Positions 18,406 through 28,102 of a DNA stretch of 64,000 nt are shown piece by piece. The notes below the pieces were generated by a model. The model was given only the letters and a program-made list of their open reading frames with translations, made no database searches and was not told the origin of the DNA. This DNA comes from Ignavibacteriota bacterium (GTDB taxonomy: Bacteria; Bacteroidota; Ignavibacteria; SZUA-365), in contig JACRFB010000060.1 of assembly GCA_016218045.1 (NCBI GenBank), forward strand, positions 24,343 through 88,342, read 5' to 3'. A program made the translations under genes and the position numbers. The number at the start of each line of letters is the position of its first letter. Positions within the stretch are counted from its first letter, which is position 1.

Positions 18406-18954
18406 GTGAAACGAGAGACGAAAGTGCGCATCATCAGTTTCGTATTCATTGTATTGACTCTGGCCGGCTGCGGCGAGAAGAACAAGCCGGCCGTCACGGC
18501 CATCCGGGAAGCAGGCGCAATACCGGATCAGGAGAGCTGGAAATCGCGTATCGTGTTTTCCGATTCCGGTATGACCCGCGCGATTGTCAACGCCGAACAC
18601 ATCCGCATGTTTGAAGCGCGACGTGAGACGCTGCTCGATTCCGGTCTCGTGGTACATTTCTATTCGATGAGCGGGGTGCATACATCGAAACTCACCGCCC
18701 TTCGCGGACGTGTCGACGATGCCACGAAGGACCTCGAGGCCTTCGGGAATGTCGTCTTCTCGTCCGACAGCGGCACCGTTGTGCGTACGGAATATCTGTT
18801 CTGGGATCACGACACGCGCCGTGTTCGCAGCGACCGCTTTGTCACGGTCACCTCACCGAAGGAACGCCTGCAGGGATACGGCTTCGAGGCGGATCAGGGA
18901 CTCAAGAACTACGTGATCTATCGTGTCAGTCTCGAGGCGGAAGTGGACAAGTAG
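18406..18954 (+). CDS. lptC: LptC-like LPS export lipoprotein
   Basis: 182 residues from a GTG at 18406, chosen because it gives a lipoprotein signal (KRETKV, hydrophobic stretch, lipobox LAGC). The rest matches LptC: SGMTRAIVNAEHIRMFE, then beta-jellyroll strands LTALRGRVDDATKDLEAFGNVVFSSDSGTVVRTEYLFWD and the closing GYGFEADQGLKNYVI. LptC links the LptBFG ABC transporter to the periplasmic LptA bridge for LPS transport, so the organism has an LPS outer membrane. No other lpt genes are present. The TAG stop merges into a GAGTAGGGAGT repeat. Confidence 0.88.
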   Translation: MKRETKVRIISFVFIVLTLAGCGEKNKPAVTAIREAGAIPDQESWKSRIVFSDSGMTRAIVNAEHIRMFEARRETLLDSGLVVHFYSMSGVHTSKLTALRGRVDDATKDLEAFGNVVFSSDSGTVVRTEYLFWDHDTRRVRSDRFVTVTSPKERLQGYGFEADQGLKNYVIYRVSLEAEVDK

Positions 18955-18956
18955 AT

Positions 18957-19042
18957 CGGAGTAGGGAGTGGGGAGTGAGGAGTAGGGAGCTAGGAATAAG
19001 GAGTAGGGAGTAGGGAGTCGGGGCGGTGGAGTGGTGAGTCGG
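18957..19042. repeat. short tandem repeat array (AGTAGGG / AGTGGGG / AGGAGTAGGG)
   Basis: Degenerate 7-base units of AGTAGGG type directly after lptC; no gene here. Confidence 0.88.
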
Positions 19043-19162
19043 GGCACGTCTCTGACAGTTGTTTGGGAATAAGGCCGATTCCTTCTTGCGCAGTTGATAA
19101 ATGGGGCTGCACGGTTATCGGGTGAACTGCGCAGTTACGCAATCGAGGGTGCGGCCGTGTCG

Positions 19163-19609
19163 ATGACGGGATATGTTGTCGTCATGGAGACTCGTGAGAA
19201 GGCAGACAGACCATTGGCAGCAGTGATAGTGGACGACGACATCCTCTCCTGCGCCGCGTTGGCGCGGCTGCTGACGGCGTATTGCAGCGATGTCCGGTAT
19301 GTGGCGTCATTCACTGATGCAAGCCGTGCGGTGGATTTCGCCGCCTCGGGGGAGGCGGATGTTTTTTTTGTGTCCTTGGAACTGCCGGATAACGGTGCCT
19401 TGTATTTGGCGGAGAGTTTGCGCGAATCCACAATGACGATGGTGTTCATATCGACATCAGGTGGAATGTCGCCGACGCTGCAACACATGGGACGTACACT
19501 GCATCTCTCAAAACCTGTCGATATTGAGCAACTGCGCAGTGCAATCGTCGATGTTGTCAAACTGCTGCGCAATCATGCTGAAGGGAACACACACTCGGAG
19601 GCACCATGA
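19163..19609 (+). CDS. degenerate response-regulator receiver domain protein
   Basis: 148 residues; alternative starts at 19157 (GTG, GAGGG 7 bases before) or 19184. A single CheY-like receiver fold: acidic cluster AVIVDDDILS, beta-5/Lys loop LHLSKPVDIEQL and Ser/Thr at VFISTSGG. The phospho-acceptor Asp expected after beta-3 is Ser (FFVSLELPDNG; codon 19373-19375), so phosphorylation at the usual site is not possible; it may act as a constitutive or protein-binding pseudo-receiver. A run of eight T (19362-19369) lies just before this codon. The stop overlaps the next gene's ATG (ATGA), placing it first in a five-gene operon. Confidence 0.78.
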   Translation: MTGYVVVMETREKADRPLAAVIVDDDILSCAALARLLTAYCSDVRYVASFTDASRAVDFAASGEADVFFVSLELPDNGALYLAESLRESTMTMVFISTSGGMSPTLQHMGRTLHLSKPVDIEQLRSAIVDVVKLLRNHAEGNTHSEAP

Positions 19610-21384
19610 GCAACCGGAACCGATACTGGCAACGGGCAGCCGAACGCACTTACCTGAAGACAGGATGTCGCCGGAAGGCACAAATAGGTCCCTGCATCTG
19701 CCTGGCGATCTTCTTGCTGTCGGTGAAAGAGGGCGCCGCACAGTCGGAGCCAGAGAGTCCTCTGTTTCGCTTTAGCGGCAACCTGACGATCACCGGGGAT
19801 GTGTACACTTTCTCCACGTCACCTGATGGATCGGAATCCCCTCGAAGGCCCGCAAATCTCTGGCGCTTGATATTTTCTCCTGTCATTTCCATAGGCGACG
19901 TGGTCACATTGCCATTTTCCATCATGGTGAATTCTAGGGAGACAAACACCGTCACGGGCTCCGTGGCCACGCCCACTTTTATTCAGTTCCTGCAGAATCC
20001 GGCGAACAACCTTGGCATGCTCAGTTTTACGCCGCGTGTCGGGTGGGCGCAGGCGGCGCTCGGCAGCCACGTGCCCGCGTATTCGGAACTCTCGACCGGG
20101 GACGAACAAATCTTCGGGCTTGGTCTCGACCTTACACCGGGATCGTTCCGTTTCGCGGTGAATGGGGGAACCGCGCAGCGCGCCATCGAACCGGATTCCG
20201 TCAGGGGAGTGCGGGGTGCATATGCACGTCGGCTCTACGCCGCGAAGATCGCCTATGGCGAGGACGACGAGACACACGTCGATCTCAATGTTGTGCGGGC
20301 AAAAGACGAAATCGGTTCCGTGAAAAGGAGGCCGGATGGCATAACGCCGCAGGAGGGACTGGTCTTGAGCACAAATTTTCGGATCATCTTGTCCGATGTC
20401 TCAAGCCTTTCCGGAGAGATCGGCGGTTCCGCCCACACGCGTGACATGGACGCCGACCGTGCAAATGTCGACAGCCCCGTGCCCGAGGGCGTGTTCAAGC
20501 ACCGCATCTCCACAGGAACGGATATGGCGGGGACGCTTGCGTACGATTATCGAGAGAAGGTCTGGGGAGTCAAGATCGCGTCGAAGTACATAGGGGCGGG
20601 ATACTTCTCGCTTGCATTTCCTTTCATGCAGCCCGACCGGCTCGATGTGCTTCTCGCCCCGTACCTCAAGCTTTTTGAAAATCGTCTGAATATGAACGGC
20701 TCTGTCGGATACCGCCGGAACAATCTCTCCGACACCAAGGCGAGCACGTCGCAGCAGCTCATCGGTTCCTTTAATGCCTTCGCAATGGTGAGCAGCAATG
20801 TGTCGGTCAACGCGCGGTACGCGAATTACGGTATCCGGAACCGCATGCAGGTCGACACGCTGAAGATCGACATGGTGACGAATTCGTTCAGCATCTCCCC
20901 GACCGTCACCATCCCGACGGACGTGATGATGCATACCGTCACACTCAGCTTGTCGCTCGACGCCTTCAACGAAGTCAACACGCTGACACGACGGGAGGCC
21001 ACGAACAACACGCGGAGCATCATGGGCATGTACATGGCAGCTCTCACGCGCATTCCGCTCTCTGGCACACTGACGGTGACATCGATGACCAACGATGTTC
21101 CGCAGGCGGAGTTGAAGCTGCTGAGCGTGTCTGCAGCAGCGAGTTACCGTCTTTTCGAGGATGCAGTGCGTCCATCGCTGACATGCACCTGGTCCCGCAA
21201 TTCGATGGCTGCGTTCACTCCGGACGAGCAGCTCCTCGTCCGTCTCGGCGCGGAATGGAGCATCATGCCGTCGGTGACGCTGACACTCGCGGCGACATCG
21301 AACAGTTACCGCTATGGATCGTCCCGCCCGAGCGTCTCTTTCCGTGAGACCTTTTTCGAAACAACGCTTGGCACCACATTCTAA
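19606..21384 (+). CDS. predicted outer-membrane beta-barrel protein
   Basis: 592 residues. A basic N-terminus and hydrophobic stretch (GPCICLAIFLLSV) ending AAQSE look like a long Sec signal peptide. The remainder consists of many short amphipathic strands ending in aromatic residues (NLTITGDVYTFS, KIASKYIGAGYFSLAF, MNGSVGYRRNN, VTLTLAATSNSYRYG) and ends in Phe (TTLGTTF), typical of a C-terminal strand recognised by BamA. No TonB plug is seen. The N-terminal FRFSGNLTITGDVYTFS and plug-less structure recall FCB-group barrel proteins of unknown role. The ATG overlaps the receiver gene's stop; 30 bases separate it from the next gene. Confidence 0.72.
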   Translation: MSNRNRYWQRAAERTYLKTGCRRKAQIGPCICLAIFLLSVKEGAAQSEPESPLFRFSGNLTITGDVYTFSTSPDGSESPRRPANLWRLIFSPVISIGDVVTLPFSIMVNSRETNTVTGSVATPTFIQFLQNPANNLGMLSFTPRVGWAQAALGSHVPAYSELSTGDEQIFGLGLDLTPGSFRFAVNGGTAQRAIEPDSVRGVRGAYARRLYAAKIAYGEDDETHVDLNVVRAKDEIGSVKRRPDGITPQEGLVLSTNFRIILSDVSSLSGEIGGSAHTRDMDADRANVDSPVPEGVFKHRISTGTDMAGTLAYDYREKVWGVKIASKYIGAGYFSLAFPFMQPDRLDVLLAPYLKLFENRLNMNGSVGYRRNNLSDTKASTSQQLIGSFNAFAMVSSNVSVNARYANYGIRNRMQVDTLKIDMVTNSFSISPTVTIPTDVMMHTVTLSLSLDAFNEVNTLTRREATNNTRSIMGMYMAALTRIPLSGTLTVTSMTNDVPQAELKLLSVSAAASYRLFEDAVRPSLTCTWSRNSMAAFTPDEQLLVRLGAEWSIMPSVTLTLAATSNSYRYGSSRPSVSFRETFFETTLGTTF

Positions 21385-21414
21385 CAGAGCCGGTTTGCAG
21401 GAGTGATACACACC

Positions 21415-23205
21415 ATGACACGAACCAGACTGTACATCTTCCTCCTTTGCGCATTTCTGTGCACGGCTCTTGCTCCCTCGCAGGAGCTTGCCATCACCAT
21501 CACCGTATCGCCACGTCCCGATCCCGCTTTGAGCACTTGGAAAACGAGGCAGGAGACAGTGATCATGACGGTGACGAATAAAGGAAGTGCATCCGTCTCG
21601 GCTCGAATCCGCTGCGCCGTTCTGAAGGACGGCGATCGTGTCGCACAGACAAATGATGCACGAATGCCGGTCATGAGCTTCCCTGCCGGTGTATCCATGT
21701 ATCATGCGGACAAGGTTATCCCATTCGATGCAGTGGACTTCTACGGATCCGCGAAGAATACCGCCGTGCGAACAGGAATGTTGCCGGAGGGAGCGTACGA
21801 GTTATGCGCCGTACTCATCGATGCGAAGGCCAACTGGATCGGCACTGAAGTTTGCACGGGATTCATGCTCACGGACTATCAACCCCCGGTGCTCCTTACA
21901 CCGCCGGATGCGTCGGTGTTGCGACCGGACGAGCGGCCGGTATTCCGTTGGACCCCGGTCGCGCCGCAGCCGGCGTACATCGTCCGATATCAGGTGCTCG
22001 TGTTCGAAGTGCTGCAGGGGCAGCGCCCCACACAGGCACTGCGTGTGAATAGACCCATCCTCGACAAGACATTGCAAGGCGCAACCGAACTCGTCTGGCC
22101 GCCGGAATATCAACTCCCGGGGCGTGTGGAAAAGTATGTGTGGACCGTTCGTGCGTTGGACGACAGGAATCAACCCGTCGGTATGGACAGGGGATACACA
22201 GCGGGATACGCGGAGCCGTTTGGATTTTCCGTTACACCTTCTACTGCCGTTACCGCCACCTGGCCCAGCATGAATGTTTACGGGGTCAACGATGACGGGA
22301 TAAAACGGAAAAACCAAGAAGCGATCTTGAGCAATTCCACCACTGATGTTACAGCAGCGCTCACGAATCTTCGGTGGCTGGAGGAGCAGGAGAAAAGGAC
22401 CTACGATGCCACTGTACTCTCCTCCCCCCCTCACGATACGGTGCCCTCGGGAGAATGGCAACACGTCTCATCAATGAATGTGTATGGAGTCAATGACGAC
22501 GGCATCAAACGTCAGACGGAAGGGAAAAAGGACCTTCTGCTCATCGATGCAACCGCTGACGGGACAATGCAGGGTGGCGAACTGAAAAAGAAGCCAAAAC
22601 CTGACGGAGGACCGAAATCGGAGGAGTTTGTTGTCATCACGGGTACAGCGGTTGCATGCACCAGCGGCGACGGAGTCACTTTGCACGCGACTTCAACTCC
22701 AGCGCACCCCGCGAACTGCACCGAGAGTCCAACGTGGTATGGCGCCGGGACGATGCTGCCCGTGCTTACCAACTCGTGGGATCTGGCGTTTTCTCCTACA
22801 ACAGCGGGATCGTACAGTTTCACCGTCCAATGTCCCGCGCATCCGTCGATGTCGCAGGTTTTCACTGTGACAGTGACTCAGGGTCAGATCGCTCCGTATG
22901 TCACATGGTGGGGGCCAGAGATAATGAACCCTCCGTTTCAAGGCGATACGTACCTCATTCCCTGTGGTCAAGCCATCAAAGTGCTGATGTTTTATCCCGG
23001 GGTGACAGGGCATCCACTCACGCATACCTGGAGCATCCTGAGTGGTGCGGAGTGCATGACCGACGTGCTGGTGCACAACAACATGTTGAAGGCGAAATGC
23101 ACAACAGGAGCGGGCTGTGGTTGTGCAATAGAGCTGTTATATACAGTGCGCGATGTCAACGGGTGTATCGGAAAAAAGACCTTGAAACTTACATGCAAAC
23201 CCTAG
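21415..23205 (+). CDS. large secreted protein with repeated 14-residue motif
   Basis: 596 residues with a signal peptide (YIFLLCAFLCTALAPSQ); CAGGAG precedes the ATG. Residues ~25-280 are paralogous to the N-terminus of the next gene: shared landmarks are a PRP/ARP..S.W motif, MPV, RTGMLPEGAYELC, FMLTDYQPPVLLTPPDASV, RPVFRWTPVAPQP and YAEPFGF. The FRWTPV block has the look of a fibronectin-III-like fold. A 14-residue peptide, SMNVYGVNDDGIKR, occurs twice (22267-22308 and 22471-22512). The C-terminal ~180 residues contain several Cys and an Ig-like pattern (FSPTTAGSYSFTVQC), suggesting disulfides outside the cytoplasm. No T9SS tail. Function unknown. Confidence 0.72.
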   Translation: MTRTRLYIFLLCAFLCTALAPSQELAITITVSPRPDPALSTWKTRQETVIMTVTNKGSASVSARIRCAVLKDGDRVAQTNDARMPVMSFPAGVSMYHADKVIPFDAVDFYGSAKNTAVRTGMLPEGAYELCAVLIDAKANWIGTEVCTGFMLTDYQPPVLLTPPDASVLRPDERPVFRWTPVAPQPAYIVRYQVLVFEVLQGQRPTQALRVNRPILDKTLQGATELVWPPEYQLPGRVEKYVWTVRALDDRNQPVGMDRGYTAGYAEPFGFSVTPSTAVTATWPSMNVYGVNDDGIKRKNQEAILSNSTTDVTAALTNLRWLEEQEKRTYDATVLSSPPHDTVPSGEWQHVSSMNVYGVNDDGIKRQTEGKKDLLLIDATADGTMQGGELKKKPKPDGGPKSEEFVVITGTAVACTSGDGVTLHATSTPAHPANCTESPTWYGAGTMLPVLTNSWDLAFSPTTAGSYSFTVQCPAHPSMSQVFTVTVTQGQIAPYVTWWGPEIMNPPFQGDTYLIPCGQAIKVLMFYPGVTGHPLTHTWSILSGAECMTDVLVHNNMLKAKCTTGAGCGCAIELLYTVRDVNGCIGKKTLKLTCKP

Positions 23206-23239
23206 TTCGTGATACCCAAGATCTGACTGAGGAAGTGTG

Positions 23240-26200
23240 ATGAACATACCATTCGTTTCACTGTGCGCGCTTCTTGTTGCGGTTGTCATCCCGTCCGGTC
23301 TCGGCGTACAGGCCCAAGGCCGCATCAGTATGACGTTGAACGTCGCCGCAAGGCCCAGCCCGTACGTGTCGGACTGGTCCTCTCGCAGGGAGTATGCCTC
23401 CATCAGCGTGATCACAGGACCCGGTACTCGCGCTCAACAGGCGCGATTTAAAGGCGAGCTGTACGCTGACGACAAATTGCTTGCGCGCACGAAGCAGAAC
23501 GAGATGCCTGTCATAACACTGCCTTCCGGACCCGGCTCGCAGGTGTACTTCGCCGAGAGCATGTTCCCTCACCGTGCGATCGAGTTCATAGGTGGAATCG
23601 ACGCAAACGTGGTGAAGACCGGCATGCTGCCCGCGGGTACCTACCGTTTATGCCTTGAACTGGTGAGTGTGGACGGGCGCACGCAGCTTGCGGAAAACGC
23701 GCCGGTTTGTGCGCAGTTCGTACTCACGGATTACGAGTCGCCAATTCTGCTCATTCCTGAGAACAACGCGCAGGTGAATCCCGCGGAACGGCCCACGTTT
23801 CGATGGACCCCTGTGACGCCGCAACCACCCGGGGTGGTGCGGTACACAGTGTCTTTCTTCGAACGAATCGAAGGACAGTCGCTCTCGCAAGTCCTGAAGC
23901 AGAAGCCGCTCTATGAGAAGGACGTGGTAGGTATGACACAACTTCCATGGCCGCCTGAATTCACGCTGCCGGCGCGTGTGAAACAGGTCGTGTGGACGGT
24001 CCGCGGTTTCGACGACAAACGCGCGCCGCTAGGCGCGCGGCAGGGGTATGCGGAGCCGTTCGCTTTCATGTGGAGTGAGACACAAGGTACTGCGACAACT
24101 CGGATCGCCGGTAACTGCGGATCGGGCGCGTACGTGTTGGCCACGCCCGCGGACAATACACCGAAACTGACGAACGGTACGGCGACGCCAGCCGCGGAAT
24201 TCGTCGGGCAGAAATTGACCATTGGTGATTTCTCCATGTTCGTCAAGACAGATGCTACCGGTGCATCCAACGGCTTATCCGGATCTGGTATTATCGTTGT
24301 CCCGTGGCTGAAGGCACCCTTTGCAATGAAATTCAGCGGGATAAAAATCAACACACTGAACCAGGTTTACGAAGGCAGTGTGAAGGCCGAGATGTATGGG
24401 CTGGCCGTACTCCCTCCGTTGGTGACAACGATGTTCGGGATAACAGAGTCGAATACCGTCCCGACGCCTCCACAATCGCAGCAATGGCAGGTCGGTATGT
24501 TGCGCGATATGCATGATTGGTTGAAAGAACCAACAGGCGGAGTCGGAGATCAATTGGCGCTGCTCATGACAACCTTCGACGCGGAAGATCTCGAGAGCTG
24601 CAATACACATGTTCGGCATCTCCCGTTCGGTTTGGATACGGAAGCTGGCTGCACCATCGCTATATGCGCTCTCGAGTTCACGCCAACCGGAGCCACCGCG
24701 GCGGCAGCCATCTACTTCCCGCTGGCGGATTTCACCGATCAAGGACTTGGATGTCGCGCCACGAATATTCCCATAGATCGCAACGGACCGTCAACAGCAT
24801 CCGGGACGCTCGGTCTCATCGGGGACATCGAATTCTCGAAAGGAATTTCCAACGCACTTTCAGATGATCCGAACGAGAACACTTTCACCTTTGCCTTCAA
24901 GGGAGCGGGAACTTCAATCAGTTGGGATTGCATGGGTTTTGCGAATCTGCATGTCGAAATGGACATCCTGTTCCCACGCGCGTGGCTGATTCCGATCGAT
25001 CAGACCCAGACGCGTGCACGCATGACTGCGAGCTTCGATGTGGAGGATTGGGATAACTGGATGGTCGACGGACTCTCTCTCTCCCGCGCGGCCATTGTGA
25101 ACAGCGGAGGGCTCGAACTGGAGATTCAGAACGCGACGATTGACCACTCGACGACGGCGAATACAACAGTATTTGACTGGTCACAGTTTGTCCCTGGAAG
25201 CGTCCCTATCACGCCACAGTTCACAGGCTTCACTCTTGCTGAAGCGAGGCTTTACCTGCCGGATGCATTGCGAAAATACGACGCACCGGAGGAGGAACTC
25301 TCAATAAATGTGTCGAATGTCGTGATCTCCGAGACGCTCGGATTCACGGGGGAAATTGTGATCGGAAATATTCTTCCTCTCGACAAGGGGCATGTCGGGG
25401 GCTTCGCAGGCAGCATCGATGAAGGCGTCGTACAGTTCCTGAATGGGAGTCTGAGCAGCGCCGCGATCAGTGGCAAGATCGTTCTTCCTGTGTCCGACGT
25501 GCCATCGTCAAGCGATGATCCGACGGGAATAGCCTACCTAGCCACCTGGGATTCGCAGACAGGAAATGCGACCGCCGTCCTGACACCATCGGGACAGATA
25601 TCTGCACGCTTGTTCCACGGTGCAACGATGGCGCTTGACGAAACCAGTAATCTCGCGTTCAGTCTTTCCATGCCGGTAGCCCTGTCTATGAACATTGACG
25701 CGACAGTCGGGTACGGCTTCAGCATTGGATCCCAGAACAGGTGCCAGCTTGATATGTCTGCCCAGGTGCAGTCGATGCAATTGGTCGTAACTCCTGATGG
25801 TTCCGTGACGTTCAATCCGGGCGTCTGGACAGCCGTCGCAGGAGGACTCGATTGGTTCCCGTTTTCTCATGCTGAAGATCCGATATCCTATTCACCACCC
25901 GAGTCACAAGCGCCAACTCCTGGAGCTCTCGCTGAGGGCGACATTCTCATTCCCATGAAGCTGGCGCTCGACGCGTTATCTATCACTGCGGATCTTACAT
26001 TGAAACTTGGGCTGCTTTTGAATCAGGAATCGTTTGGTCCGCTCCGTCGAATGGTCCCCGGATTTCGTGATATCACTATCCCGCAGATTGAAATATCACT
26101 CAATACGGCTGCAGTGTCTGCGCAGTTGACATTATCGCATTTTGAGGGCGAAGGAATGTGGGGCAGGGGATTCTCCGCTTTCGCGGGAGTGACCTTCCGT

Positions 26201-28102
26201 CCGCTCGACAATCTGCAGCTCGAAGCTACAGTGATGTTCGGAACTACATCCCATGCTCTATCCGGTGGTGAGTCCAACGCGTTGCCATATCGCTACTGGT
26301 ATGTCGCGGCCTCTGCGGTGCACCCACCCGGTTATCCCTTTATGTCGGGTCTTGGTATATATGGCGTGGGCGCCGGTGCGTGGCGTCATCTGAAAATGCA
26401 GGCGTGCCCCGAACCTGCCTATCCAACTCCGTTTCCGCCACCTGACATCGGCGTTCAGGATCCCATTACCCTTGGGGCGGTCCCGGATCCAAACACGGAT
26501 TTTGGATTCTTCGCAAAGGCCACAATCGGGACGTGGACAGGAATCAGCAGTTCAGAATCACCGCAGGATCGTCCGTTCAACGCTGATGTGTGCATCGAGG
26601 GGCATTTTAATGATGGTTCGCTGAGTTATCTCAGTTTGGACGGCCAGTTCTGGGCAGGCCTCGAGATTGCCAGGAGGGTAACACAGCCGGATGATGCGCC
26701 TGTGCGGGGATTTGTTGATGCAGATGCGGAGTTTGCGGGTGGGCAATTGAAGAAATTGACTATGGACGTCAGCCTTGCTGTGAACATCGCCGCAGCATCT
26801 GGCACTCTATCCTTGCACACCGGTGTTCCTCCGGCACAGCTCTCTTTTGAGATCAATCGCTACAATAATCCCGCAACCTGGTTCTTCAAGTTGGGAAGAC
26901 CTCAGAACCCGAACACGTTGTATCTTGGGTCAGGGACCGCTGCAAGCATCTGGCAGTACCTCGAATTCGGCAACGCTATCGATGTAGTGGATGCGTTCCA
27001 GCCACACACTGTCACGGGACTCATTATGGCTCAACGAGATCCGCAGACGATGATCATGAACATGCCGACACCGTTGCCATCCGTCTCAACTGGGCAGGGA
27101 ATGCTGCTTGGAGTGGGCCTCTCGTTCAACTGCATTTCGGAGGCGAAACAGATAGTAGGCAATACCTACGTTCAAGGGATTTTATCAGGAGGATTCGAAG
27201 CAAATGCCTCCATGCTGAAGTATGCGGCGAATCCCTGCGGTACAGGACCTTTCGGCTGGCACGACTGGTACTGCCGAGCACGCTTTGCTGTCTGGCTCAA
27301 TGCGACCATAGGTACGCTCGATGGAGCTGACGATAATACCATCGATCCTGATTTCATGATCGCTTGCGCTGCATGGGCAAAGGGGGGATTCCCAAATCCA
27401 TCTTGGGTGAAGGGAAAGCTCCTCGGGAAGATTAAGATTGGGCCGATCGAATACAGCTTCGAGCTGCCGTGGAAATGGGGGCATCCGTGTGAACCGCCCG
27501 GTCCGCCGGGAAGCGGCGGCACTGGATCGCTTGATGACGAAGCATTCGAAGGTCCGCAATCTACTCTCGGTCAGGTGGGAGAACTCATCGGTGGCAGCTC
27601 CCCCGCGAATAACATGCAGAATGTGAGCACGAATTGCGGCATCGCTGTGGAATTTCCCTGGCAACTCGGCGAACCTTTCACGATCACGGGGCTGAACCCA
27701 CGAACAATGTCAGAAAACATTACAATGCGTTATCGCTGTGTACTCCAATCTGCGACACTTGAAAGATATACAGGTAATCAAATGCCCGGTTGTATGTCGA
27801 TCCAGCCCGGCAATCCACCGACGTACACAGTGACACACGGTGCGGTGGATCAGTATGGTATGACGAGTTTTCTGTACACACCTGCTCCGCTCGCACAGGG
27901 AACATGTTACATGTTTACAGTAACGGTTGCATTGCAACAGGAAGTACCATTCGGGTCAGAACATTGGGCGCAGGTGAATCTCCCTGACGGAACACCTTGG
28001 CGGGAGATTAGAACGATACGGTTCAAGACGTCGGGACCTCGAGGAAGGGAATTAGACCTCAACCCTGTTCGTGACCTGCAACTCACACCGAGGCAGCCAT
28101 GA
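23240..28102 (+). CDS. giant secreted protein of unknown function
   Basis: 1620 residues, the largest gene here. Signal peptide FVSLCALLVAVVIPSGLGVQAQG; ATG preceded by GAGGAAG. The N-terminal ~270 residues are paralogous to the upstream gene (VVKTGMLPAGTYRLC, FVLTDYESPILLIPENNAQV, RPTFRWTPVTPQP, YAEPFAF). The middle (~300-1350) is a long, strand-rich region without a recognised domain (e.g. ARLYLPDALRKY, IVIGNILPLDKGHVGGFAGS). A Pro/Gly linker (CEPPGPPGSGGTGS, ~residue 1420) precedes a C-terminal Ig-like section. No transmembrane segment or T9SS tail is obvious. Its stop overlaps the next ATG (ATGA). Likely a surface fibre or scaffold, but this is inference. Confidence 0.72.
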   Translation: MNIPFVSLCALLVAVVIPSGLGVQAQGRISMTLNVAARPSPYVSDWSSRREYASISVITGPGTRAQQARFKGELYADDKLLARTKQNEMPVITLPSGPGSQVYFAESMFPHRAIEFIGGIDANVVKTGMLPAGTYRLCLELVSVDGRTQLAENAPVCAQFVLTDYESPILLIPENNAQVNPAERPTFRWTPVTPQPPGVVRYTVSFFERIEGQSLSQVLKQKPLYEKDVVGMTQLPWPPEFTLPARVKQVVWTVRGFDDKRAPLGARQGYAEPFAFMWSETQGTATTRIAGNCGSGAYVLATPADNTPKLTNGTATPAAEFVGQKLTIGDFSMFVKTDATGASNGLSGSGIIVVPWLKAPFAMKFSGIKINTLNQVYEGSVKAEMYGLAVLPPLVTTMFGITESNTVPTPPQSQQWQVGMLRDMHDWLKEPTGGVGDQLALLMTTFDAEDLESCNTHVRHLPFGLDTEAGCTIAICALEFTPTGATAAAAIYFPLADFTDQGLGCRATNIPIDRNGPSTASGTLGLIGDIEFSKGISNALSDDPNENTFTFAFKGAGTSISWDCMGFANLHVEMDILFPRAWLIPIDQTQTRARMTASFDVEDWDNWMVDGLSLSRAAIVNSGGLELEIQNATIDHSTTANTTVFDWSQFVPGSVPITPQFTGFTLAEARLYLPDALRKYDAPEEELSINVSNVVISETLGFTGEIVIGNILPLDKGHVGGFAGSIDEGVVQFLNGSLSSAAISGKIVLPVSDVPSSSDDPTGIAYLATWDSQTGNATAVLTPSGQISARLFHGATMALDETSNLAFSLSMPVALSMNIDATVGYGFSIGSQNRCQLDMSAQVQSMQLVVTPDGSVTFNPGVWTAVAGGLDWFPFSHAEDPISYSPPESQAPTPGALAEGDILIPMKLALDALSITADLTLKLGLLLNQESFGPLRRMVPGFRDITIPQIEISLNTAAVSAQLTLSHFEGEGMWGRGFSAFAGVTFRPLDNLQLEATVMFGTTSHALSGGESNALPYRYWYVAASAVHPPGYPFMSGLGIYGVGAGAWRHLKMQACPEPAYPTPFPPPDIGVQDPITLGAVPDPNTDFGFFAKATIGTWTGISSSESPQDRPFNADVCIEGHFNDGSLSYLSLDGQFWAGLEIARRVTQPDDAPVRGFVDADAEFAGGQLKKLTMDVSLAVNIAAASGTLSLHTGVPPAQLSFEINRYNNPATWFFKLGRPQNPNTLYLGSGTAASIWQYLEFGNAIDVVDAFQPHTVTGLIMAQRDPQTMIMNMPTPLPSVSTGQGMLLGVGLSFNCISEAKQIVGNTYVQGILSGGFEANASMLKYAANPCGTGPFGWHDWYCRARFAVWLNATIGTLDGADDNTIDPDFMIACAAWAKGGFPNPSWVKGKLLGKIKIGPIEYSFELPWKWGHPCEPPGPPGSGGTGSLDDEAFEGPQSTLGQVGELIGGSSPANNMQNVSTNCGIAVEFPWQLGEPFTITGLNPRTMSENITMRYRCVLQSATLERYTGNQMPGCMSIQPGNPPTYTVTHGAVDQYGMTSFLYTPAPLAQGTCYMFTVTVALQQEVPFGSEHWAQVNLPDGTPWREIRTIRFKTSGPRGRELDLNPVRDLQLTPRQP

